Assembly (NCBI RefSeq): GCF_030538495.1
Contig: NZ_JAUNTW010000002.1
Coordinates: forward strand, 228,975-292,974
Length of the DNA: 64,000 nucleotides
Direction of reading: 5' to 3'
Source of the DNA: Paracoccus sp. (in: a-proteobacteria)
GTDB lineage: Bacteria; Pseudomonadota; Alphaproteobacteria; Rhodobacterales; Rhodobacteraceae
In this document: one piece after another, positions 16,121-25,341 of the stretch
Layout of the letters: every line of letters begins with the position of its first letter
How positions within the stretch are numbered: the stretch's first letter is position 1
Made by a program: the position numbers and the translations under genes
The notes under the pieces: model-generated
Databases searched by the model: none
What the model saw: only the letters and a program-made list of their open reading frames with translations
Told to the model about the DNA's origin: nothing

Positions 16121-16695
16121 ACGGCGTCCTTGCCGTCGCCTGTCTGATCATTCACCGCGTCGATCAGGGGTTGCGTGATGTCGATGCTTTCCAGCGACAC
16201 AAAGATCGTGCGCCGGTCCAGCACCACAGCCGCACCCCGTGCCTGCATTATGTCCCCCATCACCGGCAGCGCCGCGCGGAAAAAGGCGGCGCGGTCGGCA
16301 TCGGCCCATGCGTTCAGATCCTGCACCGCCTGCGCGCGTTGACGGCGAATATCGGTGGCGCGGCGGTCGAAATCTTCGGCCAGAATACGAAATTCAGCCG
16401 GGGGCAGCAGGGGGCGGCGGGCGGTCAGGTCGGCTTCTTCGGCCGAGAGTTCGCGCGTCAGGCGGTCGTTTTCGGCGGCGATGATCCGGCTTTGCGTTTC
16501 CAGTTGCGATTGCGCGCGGATGCCCCAGGCGGAATCCAGATACAGCATATCTTCGTCAACGGTCAGGATCAGGCTGTGACCGGCCGGCGCATCGCCGGGG
16601 ATTGTGGCGTCCGGCAGGTCAGCCCCTTGCGCCCAAACACCATGCGGCAGGGACAACGCCCCCGCCGCACAGAATGTCAGAACCCGAACCAGCAT
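16108..16695 (-). CDS. OmpH/Skp-family periplasmic chaperone
   Basis: 195 residues with a signal peptide (MLVRVLTFCAAGALSLPHGVWAQ). A central region of charged helices (about 70-145) resembles the tentacles of Skp, which holds unfolded outer-membrane proteins for delivery to the BAM complex. The C-terminal strand region VVLDRRTIFVSLESIDITQPLIDAVN is typical of OmpH proteins. Its start overlaps the bamA stop as ATGA, so it is coupled to BamA, its functional partner. It is the last gene of the ancestral operon. Confidence 0.88.
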   Translation of the reverse strand: MLVRVLTFCAAGALSLPHGVWAQGADLPDATIPGDAPAGHSLILTVDEDMLYLDSAWGIRAQSQLETQSRIIAAENDRLTRELSAEEADLTARRPLLPPAEFRILAEDFDRRATDIRRQRAQAVQDLNAWADADRAAFFRAALPVMGDIMQARGAAVVLDRRTIFVSLESIDITQPLIDAVNDQTGDGKDAVPLP

Positions 16696-19007
16696 CAGAA
16701 CCGGGTCGACAGCGTCAGGTCGAAATTCTGCCCTTTGTCGTAATCTTCTTTGCGCACCGGACGCGAGAAGTTAAACCGCAGCGGGCCAATCGGCGTCGTC
16801 CAGAACACCGATGCCCCGACCGCCGCGCGCATTTTCATGCCGTCATCGACGATATGACCGCCCGTGCCGGTGCGATTGTCCAGCCCCCAGACCGACCCCA
16901 TATCGGCGAACAGACCGCCGGTGATGCCGTATTCTTCGGGCAGGCCGATGGGGAATTGCGCTTCGGACCGGATGGCCCAGTAGTAATGCCCGCCGACCGC
17001 GTCCCGGTTCGCCGCGCCCAGATCGCGCGGGCCGATGCCGTTCGGGGCAAAGCCACGGACCTGCCCGGTTCCCCGGAAACGGTCAAGAATCCACGTGTTG
17101 TAACCGCCATAGGCGTGAACCGCGCCCAGATCCAATTCGCTGCGCAGCGTGATGTCTTCGTTCCAGGCATTGCTTTCGACGCCGGCATTCAGGGTCGAGG
17201 TGATGGTTTTCGTATCCCCCCCAAGACCCGCGAAATCCTGCGAGAAGCGGAACCGATAGGCCGTGTTCGGGTCCAGCCCCAGCCGGCGGCTGTCCCAGCT
17301 ATAGCCATAGCCGATGGCCGATGACAGGCGCGTTCCTTCTTCGTCGCGCAGCAATTGCGAGCTGGTGCCGGGAACATCGGTCAGGCGGTTTTGCGCTGCG
17401 CGATAGCGCAGTTCCAGACGGCCCTGTTCCGAAATCGGAAACTCCAGCGACGGGGCCAGAACGATTGACCGGGTGTTGTAATCAGAATTCAGACCTTTGG
17501 TTTCGTTATACCCGGCCTCCAGCCCGAAGCGCAGATCACGGCCCAGAAACGCGGGTTCCGAGAAATTGAAATTCGCCGCGCGGTCGCCTTTGGCCGTGGA
17601 CAGGTTCACCGACAGCGCCTGACCCCGACCCAGGAAGTTCGATTCCGACAGGCTGACATTGAAACCAACCCCGGAATTGACGCCATAGGACGCCCCGAAT
17701 TGCAGCGCGCCGGTGGGCTGTTCTTCGACATTGACGCCGACGATCATCTGATCGGGCGCGCTGCCCTGACGGGTATCGACCTGCGCATCGGCGAAATAGC
17801 CCAAGGCCCGGATGCGTTCCGCCGCGTTGCGGATTTCGCGCGGGTTGAACGGGTCGCCTTCGACCGTGGTAAACTGACGGCGGATCACCTGATCCAGCGT
17901 CGTGGTGTTGCCTTCGATGTCGATACGTTCCACGAAAATGCGCTGACCACGGGTCAGGGCAAAGGTCAGGTCCAGCGTCTGCGTCTGCGGGTTGCGGGTG
18001 ATGCGCGGTTCCACATTCACAAAGTTCAGGCCCTGCTGGATGGCGATCACCTCCATCCGGCGGATGCTGTTGTCGATGATGGCGGGGTTAAACACCTGCC
18101 CCGACCGCACCCGGTTTTGCGCCGCAAAGGCCGCCGCATCCACGCCCGGAATTTCGGAAATCGTGTCCACCCGGCCAAAGGTGTAACGCGGCCCTTCCTG
18201 AATGTTAAAGGTGATATAGAACGCATCGCGTTCGCGCGCGATTTCCGGCGCCACGCCCTGCACCCGGAAATCGGCGTAACCGCGCGAGCGGTAAAAATCG
18301 GTCAGCAGCCGTTCATCCAGCGGGATACGGTCCGGCGCAAAGGTATCACGGCGGATAAAGTTGCGCAGGATCCCCGCCTGTTTCGTGTCCAGCACATTGC
18401 GCAAACGGCGGTCGCTAAAGGCGCGGTTGCCGTTAAAGCTGATGCGTTCGATTTCGGTCAGATCGCCTTCGCGGATTTCAAAGACCAGATCGACGCGGTT
18501 ATCGCTGCGGCGGATGATCCGGGGATCAACGCGCGCGGCCAGACGGCCTTCGGACGCGTAAAGCTGGGCAATGGTCTGCGCATCCTCGATCGCTTGGGAC
18601 GGTTGGTAAACGCGGCGGGCCTGGCTGCGCACGACTTCGGACAGGCGGGCGTCGCGCAGGCGGCGGTTGCCTTCGAAATTGATGCGGTTGATGGTGGGGT
18701 ATTCGCTGACGCGAACGATCAGCTGATTGCCCTGCGGGATCACCTGCACCGTTTCAAACAGCCCGCTGTTTTGCAGGCGCTGCAACCCGTCATTGATCTG
18801 ACCGGCGCTGACATTCTGGCCGCGTGGCAGGTTCAGATGCGACAGGATGGTGGCGTTTTCGATCCGCTGGTTCCCCTCGATCCGCACATCGTTGAACACA
18901 TAGGCCGCCGCAGGAACCGGCATGGTCACAACCGGAACCGTCACCGCCAAGGCCGTCATCAGCGCAACCGCGCCCTTACCGAATTTCTGTGTCATCGCTG
19001 CCCCCAT
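16695..19007 (-). CDS. bamA: Outer membrane protein assembly factor BamA
   Basis: A 770-residue outer-membrane protein that inserts beta-barrel proteins. After a signal segment (to about residue 36) come POTRA domains, the first starting FNDVRIEGNQRIENATI, with a domain about every 75 residues to ~420. The C-terminal 16-strand barrel follows. The conserved VRGF motif of loop 6 is present (VRGFAPNGIGPRD), and the chain ends in Phe (LSTRF), the usual barrel C-terminus. It lies between rseP and the Skp/OmpH gene in the conserved order. An 81-base gap separates it from the rseP start region's end. Confidence 0.97.
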   Translation of the reverse strand: MGAAMTQKFGKGAVALMTALAVTVPVVTMPVPAAAYVFNDVRIEGNQRIENATILSHLNLPRGQNVSAGQINDGLQRLQNSGLFETVQVIPQGNQLIVRVSEYPTINRINFEGNRRLRDARLSEVVRSQARRVYQPSQAIEDAQTIAQLYASEGRLAARVDPRIIRRSDNRVDLVFEIREGDLTEIERISFNGNRAFSDRRLRNVLDTKQAGILRNFIRRDTFAPDRIPLDERLLTDFYRSRGYADFRVQGVAPEIARERDAFYITFNIQEGPRYTFGRVDTISEIPGVDAAAFAAQNRVRSGQVFNPAIIDNSIRRMEVIAIQQGLNFVNVEPRITRNPQTQTLDLTFALTRGQRIFVERIDIEGNTTTLDQVIRRQFTTVEGDPFNPREIRNAAERIRALGYFADAQVDTRQGSAPDQMIVGVNVEEQPTGALQFGASYGVNSGVGFNVSLSESNFLGRGQALSVNLSTAKGDRAANFNFSEPAFLGRDLRFGLEAGYNETKGLNSDYNTRSIVLAPSLEFPISEQGRLELRYRAAQNRLTDVPGTSSQLLRDEEGTRLSSAIGYGYSWDSRRLGLDPNTAYRFRFSQDFAGLGGDTKTITSTLNAGVESNAWNEDITLRSELDLGAVHAYGGYNTWILDRFRGTGQVRGFAPNGIGPRDLGAANRDAVGGHYYWAIRSEAQFPIGLPEEYGITGGLFADMGSVWGLDNRTGTGGHIVDDGMKMRAAVGASVFWTTPIGPLRFNFSRPVRKEDYDKGQNFDLTLSTRF

Positions 19008-19088
19008 TTGTCAGCCTGCGCCCGTTCGGGCCTTGCTTTTGTTTTTCCATTACCCGCGCAGGCGCGGCCTGTCAAAACCGCATCGCCA

Positions 19089-20420
19089 TCACGGGCAGAA
19101 AAGATCGTTCGTCAGACCAAAAAGCATCAGCGACAGCACCGCCGCCATGCCAATCATGGTCAGCACATTCAGGATGCGGTCGGATGGCGGGCGGCCGGTC
19201 ACGGCCTCAAAGGTGTAAAACATCAGATGCCCGCCGTCCAAAACCGGGATCGGCAACAGGTTCAAAAACCCAATCGCCGCCGACAAAACCGCAATCCACC
19301 ACAGGAAATTCGCGCCGCCCGCACTGGCCGCCTGCCCGGTGCTTTCGGCAATCGAAATCGCGCCGCCCAGATTGCAGGTGTCGATCTGACCCGTGATCAT
19401 CGCCCACAGCCCGGTCACGGAACTGGCGACAATCGCCCAGGTCTGACCCACGCCAATCGACAGCGATTCCACCAGACCCGCGCGGCGGGTGTCGGGTTCG
19501 AAATAACCGCCGCCCCCCGTGACGCCGATCATCCAGCGTTGTTCAAACCCACCACCGGCGGTCGGCACATCCGATTGACGCGGGCGCAGCGTGACCTGAC
19601 GGTCGCCCTGCCCCGGACGCCACAGGTCCAGAGTCAGAGGCTCGCCCTGCGTCGTGCGGACGATCTGCGACAATTCGCTGAAACGCGCGACCGGGTCGCC
19701 ATTGATCGCCGTGATCACATCGCCTGCGCGCATCCCCGCCGCCGCCGCCGCGCTGCGTGGGGCAATGCCGCTGATGCGCGCGGGTTCGGGGTCCGGCCCC
19801 CAGACCGTCAGCCGCCGCCCGTCGCGGTCCACCACCCATTCATGGCGCGGCGCGGGCGGCAGGGCATCCGACAGATTGCGCATATCGCGCCAGTTTTCAA
19901 TACGTTGCCCGCCGACCGACAGCACCAGATCGCCGCGCTGCAACTGGTTTTCAACGCCCGGCGGCGCGTCCACGATGCGGCCCACCCGCACCTGATCCGA
20001 CGGCAGCCCCTGCACCATCGCAAAGCCGCCAAAGATCACAATCGACAGGATAAAATTAAACACAGGCCCCGCCAGCAGCGTGGCAAAGCGCGCCCAGAGC
20101 GGCGCCCCGTGCAGGGTTTGGCGGCGCAAAGCGGGATCAACCGCGCGCCCCGGCCCGGCACTCGCGGCGTTGTCATCGCCCATGAACCGGACATAGCCGC
20201 CCAAAGGCACCGCCGCCACCTGCCACAGCGTCCCCCGCCGGTCGCGCCGCGACAGCAGGCGGGGACCAAAGCCGACCGAGAACACCTCGGCCCGGATGCC
20301 GGACCAGCGGCCCACGATGTAATGACCATATTCATGCACCGTCACAATGACCGCCAAGGCAGTGATGAATGACGCCAGCGTCCACAAGGTGCCAGCGGTG
20401 CCAAGAATCACATCCGTCAT
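19089..20420 (-). CDS. rseP: Site-2 metalloprotease RseP
   Basis: A 443-residue inner-membrane zinc protease that cleaves transmembrane substrates such as anti-sigma factors. HEYGH (near residue 29) supplies two zinc ligands and Glu; NLLPIPVLDGGH near 375 supplies the Asp. Two PDZ domains lie between: one around GVENQLQRGDLVLSVGGQ and one around SAAAAAGMRAGDVITAINGD. The start chosen (MTDVILGTAG) overlaps the dxr stop as ATGA; the longer frame is rejected. Confidence 0.95.
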   Translation of the reverse strand: MTDVILGTAGTLWTLASFITALAVIVTVHEYGHYIVGRWSGIRAEVFSVGFGPRLLSRRDRRGTLWQVAAVPLGGYVRFMGDDNAASAGPGRAVDPALRRQTLHGAPLWARFATLLAGPVFNFILSIVIFGGFAMVQGLPSDQVRVGRIVDAPPGVENQLQRGDLVLSVGGQRIENWRDMRNLSDALPPAPRHEWVVDRDGRRLTVWGPDPEPARISGIAPRSAAAAAGMRAGDVITAINGDPVARFSELSQIVRTTQGEPLTLDLWRPGQGDRQVTLRPRQSDVPTAGGGFEQRWMIGVTGGGGYFEPDTRRAGLVESLSIGVGQTWAIVASSVTGLWAMITGQIDTCNLGGAISIAESTGQAASAGGANFLWWIAVLSAAIGFLNLLPIPVLDGGHLMFYTFEAVTGRPPSDRILNVLTMIGMAAVLSLMLFGLTNDLFCP

Positions 20421-21574
20421 GCTGCGGCCTTTCGTCGGGCAAGCCCATCCCAATGTAAAACGGTTTCCAACGTGTCAGGGTCGGTGCCGAAGCCGGGTTC
20501 CGCCGACAGCGCGGTCAGCGCCATGTCCACGCGCGCGGCCATATCCGTGAACGCGATCCGACCGGCGATGAAATCGTCCAGAGCCTGTTCCTTGGCCGCG
20601 TTGAACACCGCACCCGATGCGCCGCCCGCCGCCATCACCTCACGCGCCAGACGCAAAGCGGGCCAACGGGTTTCGCAGGGCGCGCGAAAGGTCAGCTTGC
20701 CCAGTTCCGCCAGATCCAGCGGCGCGACCGGCAGTGCGGCGCGGCGTGGCCAATGCAGCGCGTAACCGATGGCGTGGCGCATATCCGGCGCGCCCAGATG
20801 CGCGATGCTGCCGCCGTCGATATGGTTCACCATGGCGTGAATGATGGATTCCGGGTGAACCAGAACCTTGATCTGATCGCAGGAAAGGCCGAAAAACTCC
20901 TTAGCCTCAATCACTTCCATGGCCTTGTTAAACATGGATGCGCTGTCGATCGTGATGCGCTGCCCCATGGCCCAGTTGGGATGAGTCGACGCCTCGGCCA
21001 CAGTTGCGGCGGCCAGCCGTTCGATGGGCCAATCGCGAAACGCGCCGCCTGATGCGGTGATGGTCACATCGCGCACGGATTCCAAACTTTCGCCGCTAAG
21101 CGCCTGAAACAGCGCGGAATGTTCGGAATCGACCGGCAGGATCGTGGCCCCCGCCGCATCCGCGGTTCCCCGCAGCAACGACCCGGCGCACACCAAGGAT
21201 TCCTTATTCGCCAAGGCCAGAACCGACCCCTGCGCCATAGCGGCCAGACCGGGGGCCAGCCCCGCCGCGCCAACAATCGCGGACAGCGCCCAATCGGCAG
21301 GACGGGCCGCAGCCTCGCACAGCGCCGCATCGCCCGCCGCCGCCTCAACCCCGCTGCCGGCCAAAGCGTCGCGCAGATCGCCCAGCAATTCGGGATGCGC
21401 GGTCACGGCGATTTCGACCCGCAGGTCGCGCGCCATCTGCGCCAGACGCGGGATGTTGCGCCCCCCCGTCAGGGCCACGACGTGAAACGCATCCGCCCCG
21501 CCCGCATGGCGGATCAGATCAACGCCATTCGCGCCCACCGAACCCGTCGCCCCAAAGATCGAAACCCGCCGCAT
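20417..21574 (-). CDS. dxr: 1-deoxy-D-xylulose 5-phosphate reductoisomerase
   Basis: 385 residues. It makes 2-C-methyl-D-erythritol 4-phosphate with NADPH in the non-mevalonate isoprenoid pathway. The NADPH motif GATGSVGANGVDLI is at residues 8-21. Metal and substrate motifs LPVDSEHSALFQAL and GAFRDWP are clear, as is ITIDSASMFNKAMEVIEAKEFFGL. The start MRRVSIFGATG was taken; an 80-residue upstream frame extension is antisense to nothing useful and lacks the family's N-terminus. It overlaps the cdsA 3' region boundary closely. Lies just after uppS-cdsA, which use and anchor the isoprenoid product. Confidence 0.96.
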   Translation of the reverse strand: MRRVSIFGATGSVGANGVDLIRHAGGADAFHVVALTGGRNIPRLAQMARDLRVEIAVTAHPELLGDLRDALAGSGVEAAAGDAALCEAAARPADWALSAIVGAAGLAPGLAAMAQGSVLALANKESLVCAGSLLRGTADAAGATILPVDSEHSALFQALSGESLESVRDVTITASGGAFRDWPIERLAAATVAEASTHPNWAMGQRITIDSASMFNKAMEVIEAKEFFGLSCDQIKVLVHPESIIHAMVNHIDGGSIAHLGAPDMRHAIGYALHWPRRAALPVAPLDLAELGKLTFRAPCETRWPALRLAREVMAAGGASGAVFNAAKEQALDDFIAGRIAFTDMAARVDMALTALSAEPGFGTDPDTLETVLHWDGLARRKAAA

Positions 21575-21579
21575 CACAT

Positions 21580-22362
21580 CTATCCCACATCCGGCAGCGT
21601 GGTGAACAGCCCGATCAGCATGGCCGCCAGAACCGCCCCCGTCACCGCGTCGAACCGATCCATGAAACCGCCATGACCGGGGATCAGGTTCGAACTGTCT
21701 TTGACCCCCGCGCGGCGTTTCAGCCCGCTTTCGGCGATGTCGCCCATCTGACCGGCAAAGGCGACCAGCGGTGACATCCAGATCAGAGCCGCGTGGCCAT
21801 GGCCCAACGACCACATCACCACACCCAAAATCGCCGCTCCGACCCAGCCCGCGACCGTGCCGGACCAGGTTTTTTTCGGGCTAAGACTAGGCCAGAATTT
21901 TGGCCCGCCCATGACGCGGCCGACGAAATACCCCGCCGTGTCGGATATGATGACAATGCCCATCAGCCACAGCACAAAGGGCAGACCAAAGGCCGTGCGG
22001 AACCCCACCAGCCCGAAACCGGCCAGCATGATCGCCGCGCCAAAGATGACCAGACCGGCCCGGTCGCGCACCAAAAACGCGCCCACCAACAGCGGCAAGA
22101 CCAGCATCAGCGGCCCGCCCACGGTCAGCGCCGCGACCTGCCCCGCAAAGGCCAGCCCAGCCAGCAACAGCGACCGCCGCGCATCCGCGCCGGTCATCAT
22201 CGCCAATTCCCAAAACGTCACCGCCGAAATCACGGCCATGCCCAGCACCAGCCAGATGCCCTGTGCGGTCGCCAGCAGCACCCCGATGCCCAGCAAAACC
22301 ACGGTCGAGGCCACGCGGCGCGACAGATCGCCCCACTTACCCGGCTGTGCCGCCCCCGTCAT
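21580..22362 (-). CDS. cdsA: Phosphatidate cytidylyltransferase
   Basis: 260 residues, polytopic inner-membrane enzyme that makes CDP-diacylglycerol from phosphatidate and CTP, the branch point of phospholipid synthesis. About seven hydrophobic segments are visible. The family signature is near the end: SLSPKKTWSGTVAGW, then MGDIAESGLKRRAGVKDSS and IPGHGGFMDRFD. Its start overlaps the uppS stop (ATGA), and five bases separate its stop from the dxr start. Confidence 0.95.
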   Translation of the reverse strand: MTGAAQPGKWGDLSRRVASTVVLLGIGVLLATAQGIWLVLGMAVISAVTFWELAMMTGADARRSLLLAGLAFAGQVAALTVGGPLMLVLPLLVGAFLVRDRAGLVIFGAAIMLAGFGLVGFRTAFGLPFVLWLMGIVIISDTAGYFVGRVMGGPKFWPSLSPKKTWSGTVAGWVGAAILGVVMWSLGHGHAALIWMSPLVAFAGQMGDIAESGLKRRAGVKDSSNLIPGHGGFMDRFDAVTGAVLAAMLIGLFTTLPDVG

Positions 22363-23087
22363 ACGCCGCCAAAACGCCGTTCACGCAGGCCGAAACGGTC
22401 CAGAATGGCGGCCAGATGGTCGGGCGAAAAATCGGGCCAATGCGTCGGCGTGAATTCATATTCGGCATAGGCCGCCTGCCACGGCAGGAAATTCGAGGTC
22501 CGCGTTTCCCCCGATGTGCGGATCACCAGATCGGGGTCGGGATGGTCTGCGGTGTCCAGACAGGCGGTAAAATCCGCCTCGGTCGGGGTGGCCACCTCGC
22601 CCGCAGCGATTTTTGAGGCCAGACGCGAGCTGGCGCGCAGCAATTCATCACGCCCGCCATAATTGATGGCGACCGTCAGATTCAGGCGGGTGTTGCCTGC
22701 GGTCCGCGCCTCGATCGAGGCCATCAGATCCTGCAATTTCTTATCCAGCCGGTCACGCCCGCCGATAAAGCGCATCCGCACGCCCTGTTCGGACATGCCT
22801 TTTGCCTCGCGTTCGATATAGCGGCGAAAGATTTTCATCAGACCAAGGACTTCTTCGGTCGAGCGTTTCCAGTTTTCGGTGGAAAACGCGTAAACCGTCA
22901 GCCAGTCCACGCCCAAATCCGGGCAGGCGCGGACGATCTGTTTCACACGCTCCGCGCCGCGACGATGGCCGACCAGACGCGGCCAGCCGCGTTCCTTGGC
23001 CCAGCGGCCGTTGCCGTCCATGATGATGGCAACGTGGCGGGGGCGTTCCCGGCCTGATACATTCGCGGCGGCGGTCAGCGCGGACAT
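22359..23087 (-). CDS. uppS: Undecaprenyl diphosphate synthase (isoprenyl transferase)
   Basis: 242 residues. Cis-prenyltransferase that extends farnesyl diphosphate with isopentenyl diphosphate to the carrier lipid for peptidoglycan and other envelope polymers. HVAIIMDGNGRWAKERG (about 18-34) holds the catalytic Asp; GHRRGAE and the C-terminal DLVIRTSGETRTSNFLPWQ, then YAEYEF, are diagnostic. Six bases separate its start from the frr stop. Confidence 0.96.
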   Translation of the reverse strand: MSALTAAANVSGRERPRHVAIIMDGNGRWAKERGWPRLVGHRRGAERVKQIVRACPDLGVDWLTVYAFSTENWKRSTEEVLGLMKIFRRYIEREAKGMSEQGVRMRFIGGRDRLDKKLQDLMASIEARTAGNTRLNLTVAINYGGRDELLRASSRLASKIAAGEVATPTEADFTACLDTADHPDPDLVIRTSGETRTSNFLPWQAAYAEYEFTPTHWPDFSPDHLAAILDRFGLRERRFGGV

Positions 23088-23093
23088 CAGGGG

Positions 23094-23657
23094 TTAAACC
23101 TGCATGATTTCGGCTTGTTTCCCTTCAAGCGCCTGATCGACCTGCCCGATCATTTTGTCGGTCAGGGACTGCACTTCGGTTTCCCAGAATTTCTGGTCAT
23201 CTTCGGGCATACCGTTGGCCTTGCCCTTTTTGACCTGATCCATACCGTCGCGGCGCACGTTGCGGATGGCAACGCGGGCATGTTCGGCATATTGGGCGGC
23301 AACCTTGGTCAGTTCGCGGCGGCGTTCTTCGTTCAGTTCGGGAATGGGCAGCATGATGATGGTGCCGTTCGTCTGCGGGTTGATGCCCAGCCCGGATTCG
23401 CGAATGGCCTTTTCGACCTTACCGACCATGGCTTTGTCCCAGACGTTCACCGTGACCATGCGCGGTTCGGGGACGTTGACGGTGCCAACCTGATTGATCG
23501 GCGTCATCTGACCATAGGCATCCACCTGAATCGGATCCACCATCGAGGCCGAGGCCCGGCCCGTCCGCAGACTGGAAAATTCGTGGCGCAGACTTTCCAT
23601 TGCGCCCTTCATCCGGCGTTCCAGATCGTCGATGTCGATTGTGATGTCATCTGACAT
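23094..23657 (-). CDS. frr: Ribosome recycling factor
   Basis: 187 residues, standard length. With EF-G it splits post-termination ribosomes. The family pattern is clear: [21 protein letters not shown] near residues 15-35 and the C-terminal [20 protein letters not shown]. Cytosolic. Usually it follows pyrH directly; here a cation-channel gene lies between pyrH and frr, with a 71-base gap before frr that may hold a promoter. Confidence 0.97.
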   Translation of the reverse strand: MSDDITIDIDDLERRMKGAMESLRHEFSSLRTGRASASMVDPIQVDAYGQMTPINQVGTVNVPEPRMVTVNVWDKAMVGKVEKAIRESGLGINPQTNGTIIMLPIPELNEERRRELTKVAAQYAEHARVAIRNVRRDGMDQVKKGKANGMPEDDQKFWETEVQSLTDKMIGQVDQALEGKQAEIMQV

Positions 23658-23728
23658 AGCAGCCTGCCTTCGTCTTGAATTTTTTACGCTTGTAACCGCA
23701 ACTTTGCGTGTTGCAAAGGCTTGGCCGG

Positions 23729-24523
23729 TCAGTTTGGCGGATGATCGCGGTTTTCCTGCGCACTTAATCGGTTCTCAATCGCGGTTAACCGGGCCAGCAC
23801 CTCATCGCGATAAGCGACAGTGGCCTGATTTTCTTCGGATTGATGGGCTTCTTGCAGGGAATTGACGATCAGGCCGATGACCAGATTCATGACCGTAAAC
23901 GTTGTGATTAACACAAACGGGATGAAAAACAGCCACGCCCACGGGTAAACCTCCATCACGGGGCGGACGGTTCCGGTGGACCAACTGTCCAGCGTCATCA
24001 TCTGAAACAGAGAATAGGCCGAAGCGCCCATATTCCCGAACCAATCCGGGAACGCCGCGCCGAACAGCTTCGTCGCCATCACGGCAAAGATGTAAAAAAT
24101 AATCCCCATCAACAGGAACACCGACGCCATGCCGGGTAGCGCGGCCAGAAAGCCTTCGACCACGCGGCGCAGGCGGGGGGTGACCGACACAATCCGCAAC
24201 AGCCGCAAAATCCGCAGCGCGCGCAGCACCGACAGCCCCTGTGTCGCGGGCAACAGCGCAATGCCGATGACCACGAAATCAAACACATTCCAGCCATTGC
24301 GGAAAAAACGAGGACCACGGGCGATCAGTTTCGCCGCAATTTCCACGACAAAGATCGTCAGACAGATCGCATCCAGCGTCAAAATCAGCAGCCCGACCGC
24401 CGCCATGACGCGGGGCGATGTTTCCAGCCCCAGAATCACCGCGTTGAACAGAATCACCCCGGTGATGATGGCCTGCGCGCGCGGGCTGTGAACCGCGGCG
24501 TCGATACGGTCGCGCAGGCCCAT
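23729..24523 (-). CDS. Voltage-gated cation channel (bacterial NaV-like)
   Basis: 264 residues, one six-helix domain, which should assemble as a tetramer in the inner membrane. The S4 voltage sensor has four Arg at three-residue intervals (Arg101, 104, 107, 110). The pore filter is TLDSW (residues 177-181), where most bacterial sodium channels have TLESW. A pore-lining helix follows, then a short cytosolic coiled coil ending the chain ([13 protein letters not shown]). The start was chosen as [10 protein letters not shown], four bases after the pyrH stop, so it is coupled to pyrH. Ion preference is not certain because of the Asp in the filter. Confidence 0.88.
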   Translation of the reverse strand: MGLRDRIDAAVHSPRAQAIITGVILFNAVILGLETSPRVMAAVGLLILTLDAICLTIFVVEIAAKLIARGPRFFRNGWNVFDFVVIGIALLPATQGLSVLRALRILRLLRIVSVTPRLRRVVEGFLAALPGMASVFLLMGIIFYIFAVMATKLFGAAFPDWFGNMGASAYSLFQMMTLDSWSTGTVRPVMEVYPWAWLFFIPFVLITTFTVMNLVIGLIVNSLQEAHQSEENQATVAYRDEVLARLTAIENRLSAQENRDHPPN

Positions 24524-24527
24524 AGCG

Positions 24528-25259
24528 TCAGTTATGCACGCGGGTATAGGTGCCTTTGCCTTCCAGAATCGTGCGGAACCCGCCCGGTTCATCCAGCGAA
24601 AACACGATGATCGGCAAACGGTTGTCGCGCGCCAGGGCAATGGCCGATGCGTCCATCACGCCCAGATGTTTCTGCAACACTTCGTCATAGCTGACATCGC
24701 CATAGCGTTTGGCATCGGCGTGCTTCACCGGGTCTTTGTCATAGACGCCGTCCACCTTGGTGCCTTTGAAGATCGCTTCGCAGTTCATTTCGCTGGCGCG
24801 TAGCGTCGCCGCCGTGTCGGTCGTGAAATAGGGGTTGCCGGTGCCGGCGGCGAAAATGATGATGCGTTTCTTTTCCAGATGGCGGATGGCGCGGCGGCGG
24901 ATATAGGGTTCACACACCTCATCCATGCGGATCGCGGAAATCACGCGGCAATGCAGGCCCTTGGCCTCAAGCGCGGATTGCATGGCAAGCGCGTTCATCA
25001 CCGTGGCCAGCATCCCCATGTAATCGGCGGTCGTGCGTTCCATCCCCTGCGCGCTGCCCTGCAAGCCGCGAAAGATGTTGCCGCCGCCGATGACCATACA
25101 CACCTCGACCCCCATTTTCTGGACCGATTCGACCTCATCGGCGATGCGGGACACGGTGGGCGGATGCAGGCCAAACCCCTGCGGCCCCATCAGCGCCTCG
25201 CCCGAGATTTTCAACATGACCCGTTTGTATTGGGTCGGTGCGTTTGTTTCGTCGCTCAT
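24528..25259 (-). CDS. pyrH: Uridylate kinase
   Basis: 243 residues, the bacterial hexameric UMP kinase that makes UDP for RNA and for nucleotide sugars. N-terminal [13 protein letters not shown], the glycine loop [10 protein letters not shown], and the ATP-site motif [17 protein letters not shown] are all conserved. It is the first gene of the long minus-strand operon running to bamA and the Skp/OmpH gene. Forty bases upstream, miaA is divergent. Confidence 0.97.
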   Translation of the reverse strand: MSDETNAPTQYKRVMLKISGEALMGPQGFGLHPPTVSRIADEVESVQKMGVEVCMVIGGGNIFRGLQGSAQGMERTTADYMGMLATVMNALAMQSALEAKGLHCRVISAIRMDEVCEPYIRRRAIRHLEKKRIIIFAAGTGNPYFTTDTAATLRASEMNCEAIFKGTKVDGVYDKDPVKHADAKRYGDVSYDEVLQKHLGVMDASAIALARDNRLPIIVFSLDEPGGFRTILEGKGTYTRVHN

Positions 25260-25341
25260 CCCGGTCTCCTGTGTCGTGGTGCTTTTCTTGGGCTGTTAAA
25301 TGTCGCAAAAGAGCCGCGAAATCAACTGTGCGGATGGGGTT

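Noticed and set aside
17700-20372. An 890-codon open frame on the plus strand opposite bamA and rseP
   Set aside because: It is the antisense shadow of two certain genes. GC-rich codon bias leaves long stop-free frames on the other strand. The protein is a meaningless Arg/His/Gln-rich string.
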